44,274 nt of DNA from Pseudonocardia sp. SCN 73-27 (lineage in GTDB: Bacteria > Actinomycetota > Actinomycetes > Mycobacteriales > Pseudonocardiaceae), in assembly GCA_001725415.1 (NCBI GenBank), contig MEGH01000036.1, positions 1-44,274 of the forward strand, given 5' to 3'. Below are positions 8,331-16,552 of the stretch, one piece after another. The position numbers and the translations under genes were made by a program. The notes below the pieces were generated by a model, which was not told the DNA's origin, did no database searches, and was given only the letters and a program-made list of their open reading frames with translations. How positions within the stretch are numbered: position 1 is the first letter of the stretch; each line of letters begins with the position of its first letter.

Positions 8331-10228
8331 GACGGCTGCCCGTTCACGTACCGGCCGAGCGCCGAGACCGGGAAGACCATGCGGTAGAGGTGGTAGCGGA
8401 TGTAGAAGGCGCCGGGGAAGCCGGTGCCGGTGTAGAGCGTCTCCTCCCACGACCCGTCGGGCAGCTGGGTGTCGACGAGGTACCGGACGCCCCGTTCCAC
8501 GACCTCTCCGTCCTCGCCGGCGGCCAGCAGCGCGAGCAGCGCCCACGCCGTCTGCGACGCGGTGGAGGCGCCCTTGCCGATCCAGGCCGGGTCCTCGTAG
8601 GAGCGCAGGTCCTCGCCCCAGCCGCCGTCGGTGTTCTGATGGCGTTCCAGCCAGGCCACGGCGCGGCGGATCGGTGGCGTGTCCGGGTCGATGCCCCCGG
8701 CGACGAGCGCGGGGACGACACCGCCCGTGCCGTAGACGTGGTTGGCGCCCCAGCGGCCGAACCACGACCCGTCGCGCTCCTGCGCGGCCAGCAGCCATTC
8801 GACGCCGCGACGGCACTCCGTCGTGTGCGCGAGCCCCTCGGCGGCCATCATCTCCACGACGTGCGCGGTGACGTCGGCCGACGGCGGGTCGATGACGGCG
8901 CCGAAGTCGCAGAACGGCAGCTTGGTGACGAGCTCGCGGGTGTTGTCGGCGTCGAAGGCGCCCCAGCCGCCGTCGCGCGACTGCATGCCGACCGTCCACG
9001 CGACCCCGCGGTCGACCGCCGCCCGCACCCGCTCCGGCACCGGGTGGGCGACGCGGCGGAGGGCGAGGACGACCTCGGCGGTGTCGTCGGTGTCGGGGTA
9101 GCCGTCGTTGTCGAACTCGAACGCCCAGCCGCCCGTGGGGATCTCGGGGCGGCGCACGGCCCAGTCACCGCGGACACCGGTGATCTCCTCGGCGAGCAGC
9201 CACTCGGCTGCGGCGAGGACGTCGGGGTCGTCGGCGGGGACACCGGCGTCGAGCAGCGCGGTCACTGCGAGGCACGTGTCCCACACAGGTGACTGGCACG
9301 CCTCCAGGCGGCGCACGACGCCGTCCGGGGTCTGCTCGCGGATCAGGAACCGGTCGAGGCCGCGGAGCCCGGCGGCGACGGCGGGATGGTCGAGCGGGTA
9401 GCCGAGCAGGTGCAGCGCCAGGATCGAGTACACCCACGGCGGCTGGATGCCGCCCCACGAGCCGTCGGCCTCCTGGCGGGCCAGCACCCACTCCGCCGCC
9501 CGGCGCATCGCGAGCCTGCGCACGCCGCGCAGGGGGCGCCGGGAGTAGGCGTGCAGCACCTTGTCGAGGCGCTGGAACGCCCCCGCCCAGCTCCAGGGCT
9601 TTCCGAGTGGTGGGGCGGCGGCACCGGTGCGCAGCTCGTCGACGTCGAAGGGGAGCGGCCGGCAGGGCCGCAGCGTCGCGACCACGGTGAGGGGGACGAC
9701 GGTCTGGCGTGCCCAGCAGGACCAGTCGTAGACGTTGAGCGGGAACCACTTCGGCAGGAAGATCAGCTCGGGCGGCATGTCGGGCAGCTCGTCCCAGGAC
9801 CACAGTCCGAACAGTGCCAGCCAGATGCGGGTGAAGACGCGGCTGCGCTCCAACCCGCCCTGCGAGACGACGAACTTCTGCGCGCGCAGCATGTGCTCGG
9901 CGTCGGGGGCGTCGCCGGCGAGCCGCAGCGCGACCCATGCCTCGATCGTCGTCGAGAGGTCCGCGGGGCCGTCCTGGAACGTCGCCCAGCTGCCGTCGGC
10001 ACGCTGGCGCGACCGGATCCAGCGGGCCGCCTCCGCGGTCTCGGTGTCGGTGCGGATGCCCAGGAACTCTCGCAGCAGCAGGTCCTCGGCGTCCATCGTC
10101 ACGTTGGTCTCGAGCTCGCCCTGCCACCAGCCGTCGGGATGACGACCGGCGCGCAGGAATGCGACGGCAGCGTCCAGCGCAGCCCGCGGCGTGCGGGTCG
10201 CGAGGAGCTCCGGCGCGGTGAGGGTCAT
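8327..10228 (-). CDS. shc: Squalene-hopene cyclase
   Basis: A 633-residue class II triterpene cyclase that converts squalene to hopene at the membrane. The protonating DxDD motif is DTDDTA at 379-384. QW-type repeats occur along the chain, for example GSWATFQDG, GSWGGIQ, GGWGAFDAD, GSWFGRWG and GGWGEDL. PKWFPLNVYDWSCWARQT near 159-175 is a conserved SHC segment. The length is normal for the family. Its ATG shares one base with the stop of the polyprenyl synthase gene (TGATG), and its stop overlaps the start of the HpnG-IspH gene by 4 bases. In the operon it takes squalene from HpnC/D/E and passes hopene to HpnH. Confidence 0.96.
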   Translation of the reverse strand: MTLTAPELLATRTPRAALDAAVAFLRAGRHPDGWWQGELETNVTMDAEDLLLREFLGIRTDTETAEAARWIRSRQRADGSWATFQDGPADLSTTIEAWVALRLAGDAPDAEHMLRAQKFVVSQGGLERSRVFTRIWLALFGLWSWDELPDMPPELIFLPKWFPLNVYDWSCWARQTVVPLTVVATLRPCRPLPFDVDELRTGAAAPPLGKPWSWAGAFQRLDKVLHAYSRRPLRGVRRLAMRRAAEWVLARQEADGSWGGIQPPWVYSILALHLLGYPLDHPAVAAGLRGLDRFLIREQTPDGVVRRLEACQSPVWDTCLAVTALLDAGVPADDPDVLAAAEWLLAEEITGVRGDWAVRRPEIPTGGWAFEFDNDGYPDTDDTAEVVLALRRVAHPVPERVRAAVDRGVAWTVGMQSRDGGWGAFDADNTRELVTKLPFCDFGAVIDPPSADVTAHVVEMMAAEGLAHTTECRRGVEWLLAAQERDGSWFGRWGANHVYGTGGVVPALVAGGIDPDTPPIRRAVAWLERHQNTDGGWGEDLRSYEDPAWIGKGASTASQTAWALLALLAAGEDGEVVERGVRYLVDTQLPDGSWEETLYTGTGFPGAFYIRYHLYRMVFPVSALGRYVNGQPS

Positions 10229-11283
10229 CAGAACTCCCTGTCGACGAGGTGGTGGGCCAGGGCGACGAGCTCACTGCACGCCCCGGGCACGAGCCCGGCG
10301 CCGGTGACGGCGTCGAGTGCGGCGTCGCGGCGGCGGCGGGCCTCGGCGGCAGCCCAGGCGCGGCCCCCGCCCTGCTCGACGAGCCGCGCGGCGGCGCGCA
10401 GCTCCTCCTCGGTCGGGTCGCCGTCGCGGGCCAGCCACGTGGCCAGCTCGCGGCCCGCGTCGCCGCCGTTGCGGACGGCAAACGTCACCGGCAGTGACTT
10501 CTTGCGCGATCGCAGGTCCGACAGCACCGGTTTGCCGGTGACCGCCGGGTCGCCCCAGATGCCGAGCAGGTCGTCGACCAGCTGGAACGCCATACCGACC
10601 TCGTGGCCGTAGACGTGCAGGGCCTCGGTCTGCGAGGCCGGCGCACCGGCGAGGACGGCACCGATCGACGCGCTCGCCGCCAGCAGCGACCCGGTCTTGC
10701 CCGACGCCATCGACAGGCACTCGTCGACGCCGACGTCGTCGCGGGTCTCGAAGGCGAGGTCCTCGGCCTGGCCGCGGATCAGCTCCCGGGTGGTGACGGC
10801 CAGCAGCCGGGCCGCGGCCGCGGCATGCGGGGACGGCGCCTCGAGCAGCACCTCCTGGGCGAGGGCGAGCATCGCGTCGCCGCACAGGATCGCCGACGAC
10901 GCCCCCCACTGCACCCACACCGTGGTGCGGTGGCGGCGTTCGGTGTCGCCGTCCATGAGGTCGTCGTGCAGCAGCGAGAAGTTGTGCACCAGCTCGACGG
11001 CGACCGCCCCGGGCACCCCCGTGCCGGCGTCGGCACCGGCCGCGGTGGCCGAGAGCAGCGCCAGCGCGGGACGCACCGCCTTGCCGCCGCCTGCGCCGGG
11101 CGAGCCGTCGAGCTCGGTCCAGCCGAGGTGGTAGCGGGCCTGGGTGCGGCTCGCGTCGTCGAGGCGGTCGACGGCGGCCTGCAGCGCCGGGGTGACGGCG
11201 TCGCGGCCACGCCGCAGCACCCGGGTCGCGACGTCGCGGTGGTCGCCTCCCGGAGTGATGGACTGCCCGAGGGTCGCGGTCAT
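10228..11283 (-). CDS. Polyprenyl (farnesyl/geranylgeranyl) diphosphate synthase
   Basis: A 351-residue trans-prenyltransferase that condenses IPP with allylic diphosphates. The first Asp-rich motif is DDLMD at 107-111 (HDDLMDGDTERRHR). The second reads DDLLGIWGD from D237, with Gly at the fifth position, a form I know from actinobacterial family members. GKxxR-type IPP binding appears as GKAVRP (67-72). The product length (C15 or C20) cannot be decided from sequence, but the location between hpnE and shc suggests farnesyl diphosphate for squalene. The start is ATG 11283, which overlaps the hpnE stop (ATGA); the frame is open upstream only as an hpnE shadow. Confidence 0.9.
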   Translation of the reverse strand: MTATLGQSITPGGDHRDVATRVLRRGRDAVTPALQAAVDRLDDASRTQARYHLGWTELDGSPGAGGGKAVRPALALLSATAAGADAGTGVPGAVAVELVHNFSLLHDDLMDGDTERRHRTTVWVQWGASSAILCGDAMLALAQEVLLEAPSPHAAAAARLLAVTTRELIRGQAEDLAFETRDDVGVDECLSMASGKTGSLLAASASIGAVLAGAPASQTEALHVYGHEVGMAFQLVDDLLGIWGDPAVTGKPVLSDLRSRKKSLPVTFAVRNGGDAGRELATWLARDGDPTEEELRAAARLVEQGGGRAWAAAEARRRRDAALDAVTGAGLVPGACSELVALAHHLVDREF

Positions 11284-12686
11284 GCCGCCACCCCCGCGGT
11301 GACGCTCGTGTGGGCGAGCGCGGCCGCGGCGGCCGCCTCCCCGCTGCGCACGGCACCCTCCATCGTCGCGGGCCACCCGGTGGCGGTCCATGCCCCGGCC
11401 AGGGTCACACCGGGCAGCGCGGTGACCGGTCCGGGGCGCAGCGCGGCCTGACCGGGCGCGGCCCGGAAGGTGGCGTGCGGCTCGCGCGTCACGAAGAAGT
11501 CGAGCACGTGCGCGGACGCGGCGTCGGGGAGCACCGCGGCAAGCGCCGGCAGCATCAGCTCACGCAGTGCGGCGAGCGGCATGCCGACGAGGTCGTCGGC
11601 GGCCGACAGCGACACGGCCACGTACTGGGCGTCCGGCGGGTGCACGTGGCGGGCTCCCGAGGAGTCGGTGCGGTCGAACACCCACTGGACCGGGCTGTCG
11701 ACGGCCGCGGCGAAGTCGTGGTGCAGCACCCGGCGGTCGTAGACGACGTGCACGTCGACGATCGGGGAGCTGCCGAGCCGCTCGGCCCAGCCCGCAGCGA
11801 GGTCGAACGCCCCCTCCGGAAGCAGCCGGGTCGCGACGGTGGGTGGGACGGCGGACACGATCCGGTCGACCACGTACTCCTCCTCTCCGCCGGGCCCGGG
11901 GTCGCCGGGTCCGGCCTGCGCGTGCGTCTTCTGTGTGACGGCGACCCGCCAGCCGTCGGGTCCCGCGGTGAGCGCTCGGACCTTCGCCCGGGTCCGGACG
12001 TCGACGCCCGCGGTGGCCAGCGCGGCCCGCGCGGCGTCGTCGTGCAGGCGGCCCAGCGGGACGCGGGCCCAGCCGACGTCGCCCGCGGCGGCGTCGGTGA
12101 GCAGGCCCAGCTGGAACACCGTGGCGGCCAGGGCGAGCGAGGCCTTCTCGGCGCGGGCGTTGAGCGTCGCGATGCCGACGAGGTCCCACAGCGTCGCCAC
12201 GGCCCGCGGGCTCTGCCCGTGCGCGGCCAGCCAGTCACCGAACGCCCGGCCGTCGACCGCCGGGTCGGCCGGGTCGACCCGGCCCAGCGCGAGCGCGGCG
12301 CGCAGGACGCGGAGCCGGTCGGCGAGCGGCATGGGTGCGTAGCGCAGCAGCGCCGCACCCAGGTGGAACGGGGCGGGCAACCCGGTGCGCCGCAACCGGG
12401 ACGGCCGCGCACCGGGGGCCAGGACGGGGATGTCGAGCCGGTCCTGCAGCGCGACCTGGTCGCGGACGCCGAGCCGGTCGAGGAACGCCAGGTAGGAGGT
12501 GCAGCAGCGCAGGACGACGTGCTGGCCGGTGTCGACGTCGAGCTCACCGCGACGGAACGAGCCCGCGACCCCGCCGAGACGTGCCCGCGACTCCCACAGC
12601 GTCACGTGCGCGCCCGCGTCGGCGCACCGCAGCGCGGCGGCGACGCCGGCGAGCCCGCCCCCGATCACCCCCACGCGGACACTCAC
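11280..12686 (-). CDS. hpnE: Hydroxysqualene dehydroxylase HpnE
   Basis: A 468-residue FAD-dependent amine-oxidase-type protein. It opens with VGVIGGGLAGVAAALR, the FAD dinucleotide-binding fold, followed by VTLWESRARLGG, the acidic end of the second strand and the conserved RxGG. The C terminus has GVTLAGAWTATGWPATMEGA, the second FAD contact. In the HpnCDE route, this enzyme reduces hydroxysqualene to squalene. The start GTG at 12686 overlaps the hpnD stop by 4 bases (GTGA); a longer open frame to 13151 is a shadow of hpnD. Phytoene-desaturase relatives share the fold, but the position between hpnD and a prenyl synthase settles the call. Confidence 0.92.
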   Translation of the reverse strand: MSVRVGVIGGGLAGVAAALRCADAGAHVTLWESRARLGGVAGSFRRGELDVDTGQHVVLRCCTSYLAFLDRLGVRDQVALQDRLDIPVLAPGARPSRLRRTGLPAPFHLGAALLRYAPMPLADRLRVLRAALALGRVDPADPAVDGRAFGDWLAAHGQSPRAVATLWDLVGIATLNARAEKASLALAATVFQLGLLTDAAAGDVGWARVPLGRLHDDAARAALATAGVDVRTRAKVRALTAGPDGWRVAVTQKTHAQAGPGDPGPGGEEEYVVDRIVSAVPPTVATRLLPEGAFDLAAGWAERLGSSPIVDVHVVYDRRVLHHDFAAAVDSPVQWVFDRTDSSGARHVHPPDAQYVAVSLSAADDLVGMPLAALRELMLPALAAVLPDAASAHVLDFFVTREPHATFRAAPGQAALRPGPVTALPGVTLAGAWTATGWPATMEGAVRSGEAAAAAALAHTSVTAGVAA

Positions 12687-13615
12687 ACCCGCACACCTCC
12701 CGGCGCCCGCCCGGCCAGCGCCTTCACCGCGACCCCGACCTTCTGCCGGCCCGACAGCGACCGGCGCTGGTGGTAGACCGACGGCGGGTCGGCGGCGATG
12801 TCGTCGAGCAGCTGGCGGTAGATGCCGGCCATCGCGGTGGCGCAGGCGGCGCTGCGCCGGTCGAGCAGCGGGACCAGCCGCAGCCCGTCGGCGTACCACT
12901 GCCGGGCCCGCGCGGCCGAGAAGCGGATCAGCTCGGCCAGCGCGCCGTCCGGGTCGGGAAGGTTGCCGCGGTCGTCGAGACGCAGATCGACGCCGAACCG
13001 GGCGAGCTCGTCGGTCGGCAGGTAGACGCGGCCGTTGCCCAGGTCCTCGCGGATGTCGCGCAGGATGTTCGTCTGCTGCAGGGCGATGCCCAGGGCGTCG
13101 GCGTAGGCGGGGGCCTCCGGGTACGGGCGGGACCCGAAGATGCCCAGGCACAGCCGCCCCACCGAGCCCGCGACCTGGCGGCAGTAGCCGGCCATGTCGT
13201 CGAAGGTGGCGTAGGGGGCGCTCGCGCCGGGCTCGTCGTCCATCCGCACGTCGGCCTCGACGCCGTCGACGAGCTCGTCGAACGCGCCGAGCGGGATCGG
13301 GTAGTGCCGGGCGGCGTCGGTGACCGCGACCATCACCGGGTCGCGCGGGTCGGGCTCGGCCTCGCGGGCCTGCCGCACCGACATGCGGACCTGCTCCAGC
13401 GCGGCGAGCTTTCCGGCGGTCGACGGGTCGCCTCCCGCGTCGCCGTCGCCGATGTCGTCGATGCGCCGTGCCAGCGCGTACACCGCCGACAGCGCCGCAC
13501 GCTTACGGGGCGGGAGGAGCCGGATACCGTAGTAGAAGTTCCGCGCCTGGTCCCGCGTGATCGCCTCGCTCGCCGCGTACGCGCGCTCGACGGGGGTGGA
13601 CGGGCTGCGGCTCAT
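12683..13615 (-). CDS. hpnD: Presqualene diphosphate synthase HpnD
   Basis: A 310-residue squalene/phytoene-synthase-type enzyme that joins two farnesyl diphosphates into presqualene diphosphate. It has both Asp-rich motifs: DDIGD at 53-57 (ALARRIDDIGDGD) and NILRDIREDLGNGRVYLP further on, together with NFYYGIRLLP near the N terminus, typical of HpnD. The C terminus ends normally in a basic tail. The start ATG at 13615 overlaps the hpnC stop (ATGA). It and HpnC are homologues but act in sequence rather than redundantly. Confidence 0.93.
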   Translation of the reverse strand: MSRSPSTPVERAYAASEAITRDQARNFYYGIRLLPPRKRAALSAVYALARRIDDIGDGDAGGDPSTAGKLAALEQVRMSVRQAREAEPDPRDPVMVAVTDAARHYPIPLGAFDELVDGVEADVRMDDEPGASAPYATFDDMAGYCRQVAGSVGRLCLGIFGSRPYPEAPAYADALGIALQQTNILRDIREDLGNGRVYLPTDELARFGVDLRLDDRGNLPDPDGALAELIRFSAARARQWYADGLRLVPLLDRRSAACATAMAGIYRQLLDDIAADPPSVYHQRRSLSGRQKVGVAVKALAGRAPGGVRV

Positions 13616-14574
13616 ACGGTGCCCTGCTTCCGGGACTCGTGCTCTCGTGACGGACGGGTCAGGTCGCGGACCAGATGCCGGACGACGTCGCGGCGTTTCG
13701 CCTCCGGCGCTCCGGCGAGGACGTCGAACCCGCTGCGGCGCAACGCATCCGCCGCGGCCCGGCCGCCCGCGGCGTACCCGGCCACTGCGATCCGGGCCCA
13801 GCCGTGCAGCCGGCCGATCAACGGTGCGCCCTCGTCGAGCAGCGCGCATGCCCGGCCGGTGACCTCGGCGAGCAGCGCGCGCAGCGCGGGAGAGGCGTGC
13901 GGAGCGTCGAGTTCACTCTCCTCGACACCGAACGCGGCCAGGTCGTCGGTGGGCAGGTACACCCGGCCGCGGGCCCGGTCCTCGGCGACGTCCTGGCAGT
14001 GCTCGAGGATCTGCAGGGCGGTGCAGATCCGGTCCGACCAGCGCTGCAGGTCGGACCCGGGTGGGGCGTCCACACCGAACACGGAGAGGACCATCCGGCC
14101 GATCGGGTCGGCCGAGAGCACGCAGTAGCCGAGCAGCTCGTCCCACGTGCGGTACCGCGTGACGTACTGGTCGGCGAGGTTGGCCGCGACGAGCCGTTCG
14201 AACGGTTCCCTGGTCAGCCCGCACGCCCGCGCCGTCGGCACCAGCCGGCGCAGGACGGGCGCCTCCGGACCGGCGCCGTCGACATCCCAGACCCGCCGCA
14301 GGTCGGTGCACAGCCCGTGCAGCCGCGCGGTCCGTTCGGCGGCCTCCTCCGGGGTGACGGGACACAGAACCTGTTGCGCCCCATCGGAGTCGCCGTCACC
14401 GATGTCGTCGATGACGCGGACGACGTCGTAGACCGCCCGCAGGTGGGCGCGGGTCGCCGCCGGCAGCACCCGCAGTGCCACCGGGAAGTTCTCGGACCGC
14501 TCCGCGTCCCGCAGACGGGCCTCCGTCGGCTCCGCCGCGGGCACCGGCGCCGCCCCCGTCCGCCGATCTCCCAC
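13612..14574 (-). CDS. hpnC: Hydroxysqualene synthase HpnC
   Basis: A 320-residue squalene-synthase-type enzyme, first gene of the hopanoid operon, which converts presqualene diphosphate to hydroxysqualene. It shows ERSENFPVALRVLP near the N terminus (the ENFPVA form is characteristic of HpnC), VIDDIGDGD as the first Asp-rich motif, and HCQDVAEDRARGRVYLP as the second. I place the start at the GTG 14574; the much longer open frame upstream lies antisense to the PucR gene. CAGGAT ends seven bases before this GTG and could be a weak -10 for a leaderless message. The divergent PucR-type gene starts 125 bases away. Confidence 0.9.
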   Translation of the reverse strand: MGDRRTGAAPVPAAEPTEARLRDAERSENFPVALRVLPAATRAHLRAVYDVVRVIDDIGDGDSDGAQQVLCPVTPEEAAERTARLHGLCTDLRRVWDVDGAGPEAPVLRRLVPTARACGLTREPFERLVAANLADQYVTRYRTWDELLGYCVLSADPIGRMVLSVFGVDAPPGSDLQRWSDRICTALQILEHCQDVAEDRARGRVYLPTDDLAAFGVEESELDAPHASPALRALLAEVTGRACALLDEGAPLIGRLHGWARIAVAGYAAGGRAAADALRRSGFDVLAGAPEAKRRDVVRHLVRDLTRPSREHESRKQGTV

Positions 14575-14699
14575 GACCCGAATCCTGCTCCCGCTGTGCG
14601 GCGATCTCTGCGCACCTGCGGTTAATTCTGGACGCCCGGACTTGTCACATCCTGATAAACCAGGTGAGTGAAGTACCCCGACAGGCGTAGAAAAGATGT
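14575..14699. promoter_or_regulatory. Divergent hpnC / pucR promoter region
   Basis: This 125-base gap is more AT-rich than its surroundings. On the plus strand TAGAAA (14688-14693) lies six bases before the GTG of the regulator and could be a weak -10. A small dyad, CCTG-N6-CAGG at 14651-14664, sits between the two starts and is a possible operator. No clear -35 is visible in either direction. Confidence 0.4.
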
Positions 14700-15890
14700 G
14701 TGGACGTTCAGGACTCGTCCCTGACCGAGCTGCTGCCGGTGCTGGCGGACCGCCTTCCCGCGCTGCTCGCCGAGGTGCGCTCAGCACTCGGTGAGGAGTG
14801 GCCCGACTACGCCGATTTCCTGCACGAGCACGAGGTCGAGGTCGAGGTCGCCGCCGAGGCCGCGCTGCGCCGTCTCGTGACGATGGCCGGGTCCCCGAGC
14901 GCCGACGACGGCGTCGGCCCCGAACTGTTCGAGGAGATCGGCCGCATCCAGTGGCGGGAGGGCCGTGACCTGTCGGCCCTGCTCGGCGCCTACCAGGTCG
15001 GGGCGCGGGTCTGCTGGCACCACGTGTCGGCCGCCGCCGTCGAGATCGGCGTCGAGCCCCGCACCCTCGCCTCCCTCGCCGAGGCCGTGTTCTTCTTCGT
15101 CGACAAGCTGTCGTCCTCATCGGCGCGCGGCTACGTCCTCGAACAGTCCGAAGAGGCCGCCACCCGCGAACGTCAGCGCGACGAGCTCGTCTCATTGCTG
15201 CTGTCCGACCGGGCCGACCAGGCCGCCGTTCGCGTCGCCGCCGCCCGCGCCGGATGGACGGTGCCCAGCGAGGTCGGGGTCGTCCTCATCCAGCGTGACA
15301 GCCCGATCGGGCACCGCGTCCTCTCCCGCATGGACGCCTCCTGCCTGGTGTTCAGCCGCCCACCGCTGCTCGGCGCGATCGTGCCGGACCCGTCCCGGCC
15401 CGGGCTGCGCCGCCGGCTCGGCCTGATGCTGCGCGGCGCGGGTGCCGTCGTCGGCGTGACCGTGCCGCCCGACCGGCTGCCCGCGAGCCTGCAGATCGCC
15501 GAGATCGCCGCCCGCCTGCAGCGCACCGGTGTGCTGGCCGACGACCCGATCTTCACCGACGAGCACCTCGACGCGATCATCGTGCACCGCGAGCCGCGGC
15601 TGCTCGAGGCGCTGCGCGGGCAGGTCCTCGGCCCGCTGCACTCGTCGACGCCGGCGTCGCGGGAACGGCTCGTCGAGACGCTGGGGGCGTGGCTGCGGCA
15701 CATGGGCGACCGCCAGGCCATCGCCGCCGAGCTGCACGTGCACCCCCAGACCGTGCGCTACCGCCTGGCCAAGCTGCACGAGCTGTTCGGCGACGACCTC
15801 GACGACCCCGAGATGCGGGCCCGGCTGATGCTGGCCCTGTCGTGGGGCGAGCCGCACGCCTCGGCGACGGAGCCGGTCAGCTCGTCGTGA
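14700..15890 (+). CDS. PucR-family transcriptional regulator
   Basis: A 396-residue regulator. The C-terminal 70 residues form the PucR helix-turn-helix: a leader helix (LVETLGAWLRHMGDRQAIA) then AELHVHPQTVRYRLAKLHELF and a DDLDDPEMRARLMLAL tail, where HxxTVRYRLxK is the family hallmark. The middle (about 150-290) resembles the GGDEF-like PucR effector region, and the N-terminal half is an alpha-helical RsbT-co-antagonist-like segment. GTG 14700 is the likely start. It is divergent to the hopanoid operon and so is a candidate regulator of it, though this is only positional. Its 3' end overlaps the convergent aldolase gene by 14 bases. Confidence 0.88.
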   Translation: MDVQDSSLTELLPVLADRLPALLAEVRSALGEEWPDYADFLHEHEVEVEVAAEAALRRLVTMAGSPSADDGVGPELFEEIGRIQWREGRDLSALLGAYQVGARVCWHHVSAAAVEIGVEPRTLASLAEAVFFFVDKLSSSSARGYVLEQSEEAATRERQRDELVSLLLSDRADQAAVRVAAARAGWTVPSEVGVVLIQRDSPIGHRVLSRMDASCLVFSRPPLLGAIVPDPSRPGLRRRLGLMLRGAGAVVGVTVPPDRLPASLQIAEIAARLQRTGVLADDPIFTDEHLDAIIVHREPRLLEALRGQVLGPLHSSTPASRERLVETLGAWLRHMGDRQAIAAELHVHPQTVRYRLAKLHELFGDDLDDPEMRARLMLALSWGEPHASATEPVSSS

Positions 15891-16533
15891 CCTCGTCGGC
15901 CGGTGGCTGCCCGTAGCCGCCGAGCATCGCCGCGACGCGATCGATCTCCTCCGGCGGCAGCAGCCGCGGCGTCCCCACGAGGCTCGCCTGGTGCCACAGC
16001 CGGCACAGCCACTCCAGGTACAGGCTGCGGGTGTAGGCCGTCGCGAGGTCGGGGCCGTACGTCGTCGCGCCGTGGTTGCGCAGGACGACTGCACTGCGTC
16101 CCGCCATCGCCGCGACGCTCACCCGCGCCAGCTCGGCCGTCCCGTACGTCGCGTACGGCGCCACCCGGACCGGGCCGCCCAGTGTCGCGACCATGTAGTG
16201 CACCGCCGGCAGCTCGTCGAGCAGCAGCGACACCGCCGTCGCATACAGCGGATGGGTGTGGACGACCGCGCCCGCGTCCGTCGCCCGGTACACCGCCAGG
16301 TGCATGGGCAGCTCACTCGACGGCACCGGGCCGGCCTCGGCCGGGTTCCCGTCCAGGTCGACGACGCACACACCCTCCGCGGTCAGCGCCTCGTAGGCGA
16401 CACCCGTCGGTGTGACCGCGACCAGGTCGCCCACCCGCACGCTGATGTTGCCCGACGTCGCCACCGTCAGGTCGTCGTCGCGCATCCGCAGGCAGTGCTC
16501 GACCACGGCCTCACGCGCTTCCCGCAGCAGCAT
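15877..16533 (-). CDS. Class II aldolase (L-fuculose-phosphate aldolase-like)
   Basis: A 218-residue class II aldolase/adducin-type zinc enzyme that would split a sugar 1-phosphate into dihydroxyacetone phosphate and an aldehyde. The phosphate loop is SGNIS (27-31). The catalytic acid is E74 (PSSELPMH), and the zinc ligands are H92, H94 (VHTHP) and H154 (LRNHG), nearly the same spacing as in the E. coli fuculose-phosphate aldolase (E73, H92, H94, H155). The ATG at 16533 lies 19 bases from the divergent kinase start, so the two share one very short promoter region. Together they could phosphorylate and cleave a ketose. The actual sugar is unknown and no isomerase or transporter is adjacent. 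Confidence 0.87.
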   Translation of the reverse strand: MLLREAREAVVEHCLRMRDDDLTVATSGNISVRVGDLVAVTPTGVAYEALTAEGVCVVDLDGNPAEAGPVPSSELPMHLAVYRATDAGAVVHTHPLYATAVSLLLDELPAVHYMVATLGGPVRVAPYATYGTAELARVSVAAMAGRSAVVLRNHGATTYGPDLATAYTRSLYLEWLCRLWHQASLVGTPRLLPPEEIDRVAAMLGGYGQPPADEVTTS

Positions 16534-16539
16534 GGTCGT

Positions 16540-16546
16540 TATCGTC
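16540..16546. promoter_or_regulatory. Overlapping back-to-back -10 elements for aldolase and kinase
   Basis: On the plus strand TATCGT (16540-16545) ends seven bases before the kinase GTG at 16553. On the minus strand GACGAT (16546-16541) ends seven bases before the aldolase ATG at 16533. The two hexamers occupy almost the same bases, so polymerases could not bind both at once. The plus-strand element is the better match to TANNNT. Confidence 0.45.
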
Positions 16547-16552
16547 GCCGTC

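Noticed and set aside
8331-8999. Upstream extension of the HpnG-IspH frame into the cyclase gene
   Set aside because: The sequence is an out-of-frame shadow of squalene-hopene cyclase. The GTG overlapping the cyclase stop is a much better start.
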